Source of the DNA: RPRB01 sp035519675
GTDB taxonomy: Bacteria; Myxococcota; Myxococcia; Myxococcales; Myxococcaceae
Assembly (NCBI GenBank): GCA_035519675.1
Contig: DATIWB010000099.1
Location: 62,001 to 126,000 of the forward strand
Length of the DNA stretch: 64,000 bases
Direction: 5' to 3'
Positions 60,777-64,000 of this stretch are shown piece by piece; within the stretch, counting starts at the first letter, position 1; the number at the start of each line of letters is the position of its first letter. Under the pieces are notes generated by a model, which worked only from the letters and a program-made list of their open reading frames with translations, was not told the DNA's origin and ran no database searches. The translations under genes and the position numbers were made by a program.

Positions 60777-62903
60777 GTGCGCATTGCGCTGACCTACAAC
60801 CTCCGCCTCTCCGACTCCGAGGAGGAGGCCGAGTTCGACACCCAGCAGACGGTCGACGCCCTCGCCGGCGCGATCGACCGGCTCGGCCACCGGCTGGAGC
60901 GGTTCGAGGTCTCGGGGCCCGCCTCGCGGACCGTGGCCCGGCTCGAGGCCTACTCCCCGGATCTCATCTTCAACACCGCCGAGGGGAGGCGAGGGCGCTT
61001 CCGCGAGGCGTTCTACCCGGCGCTGTTCGACGAGCTGGGGTTTCCCTACACCGGCAGCGACGCCTACGCGCTGGCGGTCACCCTGGACAAGCAGCTCACC
61101 AAGCTCATCCTCCGCGACCACGACATCCGCACCCCGGGGTGGCAGTACATCGAGAAGCTCGACGAGCTGAAGGCCTCGGCGCTGCGCTTCCCGGTCATCG
61201 TCAAGCCGAACTTCGAGGGAAGCAGCAAGGGCATCACCCAGGACTCGGTGGCGGAGACGGTCGCCGAGCTGGAGGACAAGGTCCGCCGGGCGCTGGAGCG
61301 CTACCCGGCCGGCATCCTGGTCGAGGAGTACATCTCGGGGCGGGACCTCACCGTCCCGTACCTGGCCGCGGTGGAGAACGACTACGAGGGGGTGCTCGCC
61401 CCGGTGGAGTACGTCATCGACCCGGAGATCTCCCGCCAGCGCCGCTATGCCATCTACGACTACGCGCTGAAGACCTCCGAGGATCGGGCGGTGAGCGTGA
61501 AGGCCCCGGCCTCCATCCCCACCGCCATCGCCGACGAGCTCCGGCGGACGGCGCAGACGGTGTTCCGGCTGACCGACTGCCGGGACCTGGGCCGGATCGA
61601 CTTCCGGATGAGCGACGCCGGGGTGCCGTACTTCCTGGAGATCAACGCCCTGCCCTCGCTCGAGCCGGGGGCCGGCATCTACGCCGCGGCGGAGCTGGAC
61701 GGACTGCACTTCGATGCGGTCATCGGCTCGGTCATCCAGGCCGCGGCCCGGCGCTACGGCATCAAGGACAGCCCGCGGCGACAGGGGAAGCCTCCGCGCA
61801 AGACCGGGCCGCTGCGCGTCGGATTCGCCTACAACGTCAAGCGCATCAAGCCCACCGCCGACGCGGTGGAGGACTCCGAGGCCGAGTACGACAGCCCGAG
61901 CACCCTGCAGGCCATCCGGGAGGCGATCGCCAGCTGGGGGCACGAGGTGATCGACCTGGAGGCGAACCAGGAGCTCCCCACGGTGCTGGCAGTCACCCCG
62001 CTGGATCTGGTGTTCAACATCGCCGAGGGCTTCAAGGGCCGGAACCGGGAGGCCCAGATCCCCTCGCTCCTGGAGCTGCTGGACATCCCCTACACCGGCA
62101 GCGATCCGGCGACGCTGTCGCTGGCGCTGGACAAGGCGCTGGCGAAGAAGATCGTCCGGCAGCACGGCATCCACACCCCCAACTTCCAGATCTTCACCAC
62201 CGGGAAGGAACGGCTGAATCGCGAGTTCACCGAGTTCCCGCTGATGGTGAAGCCGGTCGCCGAGGGCTCGAGCAAGGGCGTGGTGAGCAAGAGCGTGGTG
62301 CAGAACGAGGCCGAGCTCCGCGACGTGGTGCGGGAGATGGTGAGCAAGTACCAGCAGCCGGCGCTGGTGGAGGAGTACATCCGGGGCCGCGAGTTCACCG
62401 TGGGGCTGCTCGGGGAGCGGCGGCCGCGGGTGCTCCCCCCGATGGAGATCGTCTTCGTCGATACCGAGGAGGAGAACCCGGTCTACAGCTTCCAGCACAA
62501 GCTCGACTGGAACGACCGCATCCGGTACGACGTGCCGGCGAACCTCGAGCCGAACCAGATCGAGAAGCTGCGTACCGCGGCCCGCGGGGCCTTCATGGCG
62601 CTGGGGTGCCGGGACGTGGCGCGCATCGACTTCCGGATGGACGGGCGCGGCCGGTTCTACTTCCTGGAGTGCAACCCCCTGCCCGGGCTCACCCCGGGGT
62701 GGAGCGACCTGGTCCTCATCGCCAAGGGCGCGGGCATGGACTACCGGACGCTCATCGGGGAGATCCTCAGCGGGGCCATCCGCCGCTACAAGGAGCGTGA
62801 GCAGTCGCGTCGCGCCGCCGACGGGCCCGCGGCGCAGGCGAATGGAAACGGAGGCACGGTCGTCGAGCTGACCCCGTCCGAGATGCGCGAGGGCAAGGGA
62901 TGA
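60777..62903 (+). CDS. Tandem D-Ala-D-Ala-ligase-like double ATP-grasp protein
   Basis: A 708-residue protein made of two homologous ligases in one chain. Half 1 (1-~330): an N-domain with FDTQQTVDALAGAIDRLGH, then PVIVKPNFEGSSKGI and YFLEINALPSLEPG. Half 2 (~345-690): YDSPSTLQAIREAIASWGHE, PLMVKPVAEGSSKGV and YFLECNPLPGLTPG. Both keep the Lys/Gly phosphate loop and the Glu-x-Asn metal site, so both could be active. Relation to true Ddl is moderate, and the product may be another dipeptide-like bond. The GTG start is supported by position; GGGAGG lies 12 nt upstream. ATGA overlap with the TetR gene. Confidence 0.85.
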   Translation: MRIALTYNLRLSDSEEEAEFDTQQTVDALAGAIDRLGHRLERFEVSGPASRTVARLEAYSPDLIFNTAEGRRGRFREAFYPALFDELGFPYTGSDAYALAVTLDKQLTKLILRDHDIRTPGWQYIEKLDELKASALRFPVIVKPNFEGSSKGITQDSVAETVAELEDKVRRALERYPAGILVEEYISGRDLTVPYLAAVENDYEGVLAPVEYVIDPEISRQRRYAIYDYALKTSEDRAVSVKAPASIPTAIADELRRTAQTVFRLTDCRDLGRIDFRMSDAGVPYFLEINALPSLEPGAGIYAAAELDGLHFDAVIGSVIQAAARRYGIKDSPRRQGKPPRKTGPLRVGFAYNVKRIKPTADAVEDSEAEYDSPSTLQAIREAIASWGHEVIDLEANQELPTVLAVTPLDLVFNIAEGFKGRNREAQIPSLLELLDIPYTGSDPATLSLALDKALAKKIVRQHGIHTPNFQIFTTGKERLNREFTEFPLMVKPVAEGSSKGVVSKSVVQNEAELRDVVREMVSKYQQPALVEEYIRGREFTVGLLGERRPRVLPPMEIVFVDTEEENPVYSFQHKLDWNDRIRYDVPANLEPNQIEKLRTAARGAFMALGCRDVARIDFRMDGRGRFYFLECNPLPGLTPGWSDLVLIAKGAGMDYRTLIGEILSGAIRRYKEREQSRRAADGPAAQANGNGGTVVELTPSEMREGKG

Positions 62904-63571
62904 GCTCGGTGACGCGGGCCCGGGCCCGTCCGGCAGCGCGGCGCCCGGCGGTGGAGAAGAAGCGAGGTCGCTACCACCACGGCGATCTCCGGCGCGCGCT
63001 CCTGGACGCGGCGCTGGAGGTGCTGTCTCGCGAGGGGGCGAGCGCGCTCACCCTGCGCGAGGTGGCACGCCGGGCCGGCGTCACCCACGCCGCACCGTAC
63101 CGCCACTTCGCCGACAAGCAGGCCCTCTTGGCGGAGGTGGCCGAGGAGGGTTTCCGGATGCTCGCCGGCGAGATGGCGGCCGGCGCGGCGGCGCATCCAA
63201 GCGACCCCGGGCGCGGGCTCCAGGCCATCGGCACCGCCTACGTCCGCTTCGCCACCACGCAGCGGGCGCGCTTCCAGGTGATGTTCGGGAACCACGTGGA
63301 CTGGAGCTGCAAGCACCCGAAGCTGGAGGAGACCGCGGACCACGCCTTCGGCATCCTCATCTCCCAGGTGCAGGCCTGTCAGGCGCGGGGGCTCATCCGC
63401 CCGGGAGACCCGCTGGTGGCCGCGCTCTGCGCCTGGTCGATGGTGCACGGGCTCTCGGAGCTCATCGCCAACGGTCAGTTCAACGCGCTCGAGCTCTCGG
63501 TTCCTCCGGTCGACCAGCTGGTGGGCATCATGAACGTGATGTTGATCGAGGGGGCCCGCCCGAGGGAGTAA
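62900..63571 (+). CDS. TetR/AcrR-family regulator (WHG type)
   Basis: A 223-residue repressor-type regulator. A basic N-terminal tail precedes the HTH (residues ~28-75: LLDAALEVLSREGASALTLREVARRAGV, here spanning a little over one helix-turn-helix) with THAAPYRHFADKQALL. The C-terminal ligand domain has WSMVHGLSEL, the W-H-G motif of this subgroup. It probably senses a small hydrophobic ligand and may control this operon or a transporter elsewhere. ATGA overlap with the ATP-grasp gene; 12 bp to the peptidase. Confidence 0.88.
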   Translation: MSSVTRARARPAARRPAVEKKRGRYHHGDLRRALLDAALEVLSREGASALTLREVARRAGVTHAAPYRHFADKQALLAEVAEEGFRMLAGEMAAGAAAHPSDPGRGLQAIGTAYVRFATTQRARFQVMFGNHVDWSCKHPKLEETADHAFGILISQVQACQARGLIRPGDPLVAALCAWSMVHGLSELIANGQFNALELSVPPVDQLVGIMNVMLIEGARPRE

Positions 63572-63583
63572 GGTCGCGGCCCG

Positions 63584-64000
63584 ATGGCCGCCGATGCCCC
63601 CGAGAGCGCGGTTCCACGGGTGCGGGCCCGGGCCCTGGATCTGCCGCTGGGGCGCTTCCGTCCGGGCCGCTTCAACGCCATCACCGACGTCAACGGGGTG
63701 CTGGTCGGCCACACCACCCTCATCGAGGGCGAAGGCCCGCTCCGGCCGGGGAAGGGCCCGGTGCGCACCGGGGTCACCGCCATCGTCCCCAGCGGGGGGA
63801 ACATCTTCATGGAGCGGCTGCACGGGGGCGGCTTCGTGCTCAACGGCGCAGGCGAGGTCTCCGGGCTCACCCAGGTGATGGAGTGGGGGCTGCTGGAGAC
63901 GCCCATCCTCCTCACCAACACCATGTCGGTGGGCGCCGCGTCGGACGCGATGGCGCGGATCATGGTCGAGCAGCACCCTGGCATCGGCGACGAGCACGAC
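63584..64000 (+). CDS. P1-family (DmpA-like) peptidase, 3'-truncated by window edge
   Basis: N-terminal 139 codons of a P1/S58 peptidase, the self-processing Ntn-type family that includes DmpA L-aminopeptidase/D-esterase. Matching features are PGRFNAITDVNGVLVGH, VRTGVTAIVPSGGN, a FVLNGAGEVSGL block and PILLTNTMSVG. The autocleavage Gly-Ser/Thr site and the nucleophile lie beyond the right edge. The frame is open to base 64000. The start follows TAAGGT, which overlaps the TetR stop; no other ATG in the conserved N-terminus fits better. Confidence 0.85.
   Translation, partial: MAADAPESAVPRVRARALDLPLGRFRPGRFNAITDVNGVLVGHTTLIEGEGPLRPGKGPVRTGVTAIVPSGGNIFMERLHGGGFVLNGAGEVSGLTQVMEWGLLETPILLTNTMSVGAASDAMARIMVEQHPGIGDEHD

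Overview
The window is high-GC DNA (roughly 70% by eye) with genes packed tightly on both strands, many joined by 4-bp ATGA or GTGA overlaps. The best lineage marker is a FrzS-type protein (33585-35015) with the atypical receiver and coiled-coil layout of the Myxococcus xanthus motility protein. Together with the paired HTH/charged-tail protein, the many lipoproteins, the ClpX-type zinc-finger fragment and the GC content, it points to a myxobacterium (Myxococcota), probably of the Myxococcus/Archangium/Anaeromyxobacter side. This placement is an inference. I see no rRNA, tRNA, CRISPR array, insertion sequence or prophage.

Layout, left to right. 1-15.6 kb: the 3' part of RNase R; a mutS2-amidohydrolase lipoprotein operon; a TPR protein; a GH171/NamZ-type muramidase with nadD; a very large lipoprotein combining a zinc-peptidase motif, a beta-propeller and a surface-antigen-like barrel; an unrecognised 432-residue protein; and a DUF2520 protein cotranscribed with a ClpA/ClpC-like unfoldase. 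15.8-24.9 kb: one operon for a tripartite MacAB-TolC-like exporter (Yip1, TolC, adaptor, ATPase, two permeases) running into a DUF692/MNIO iron-oxidase-like enzyme and a membrane-anchored protein. 24.9-35 kb: a PQQ-type propeller protein, an orphan ClpX zinc-finger fragment, a double HARE-HTH protein with a degenerate Mrr-like domain, two lipoproteins, birA, coaX, a helical-repeat protein and frzS. 35-39.3 kb: an anti-sigma/ECF sigma pair, alanine dehydrogenase and a radical SAM protein.

39.4-56.5 kb is the metabolic core. All seven shikimate-pathway activities are present (aroF, aroB, aroQ, aroE, shikimate kinase, aroA, aroC), followed by a complete convergent trpEGDCFBA operon, so this one stretch encodes the route from PEP and erythrose 4-phosphate to tryptophan. 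Two unusual fusions lie here: chorismate synthase joined to shikimate kinase, and type II dehydroquinase joined to a GAF sensor domain. The aro genes are interrupted by a frame-disrupted gene and a cNMP-binding/thioredoxin-reductase-like flavoprotein on the opposite strand.

56.5-64 kb: a 0.5-kb gene-free stretch carrying a family of direct and inverted repeats; a photolyase/PHA-granule pair; then hemB leading an operon of DUF4177, RDD, a tandem double ATP-grasp ligase, a TetR regulator and a P1-family peptidase cut by the right edge.

The findings I rate highest are the AroQ-GAF and AroC-AroK fusions, the exporter-MNIO operon, the FrzS receiver with Glu at the phospho-acceptor position, the peptidase-propeller-barrel lipoprotein, the HARE/Mrr protein, and a recurring TAnnnT box only 7-13 nt before start codons that suggests leaderless or ultra-short-leader transcription.
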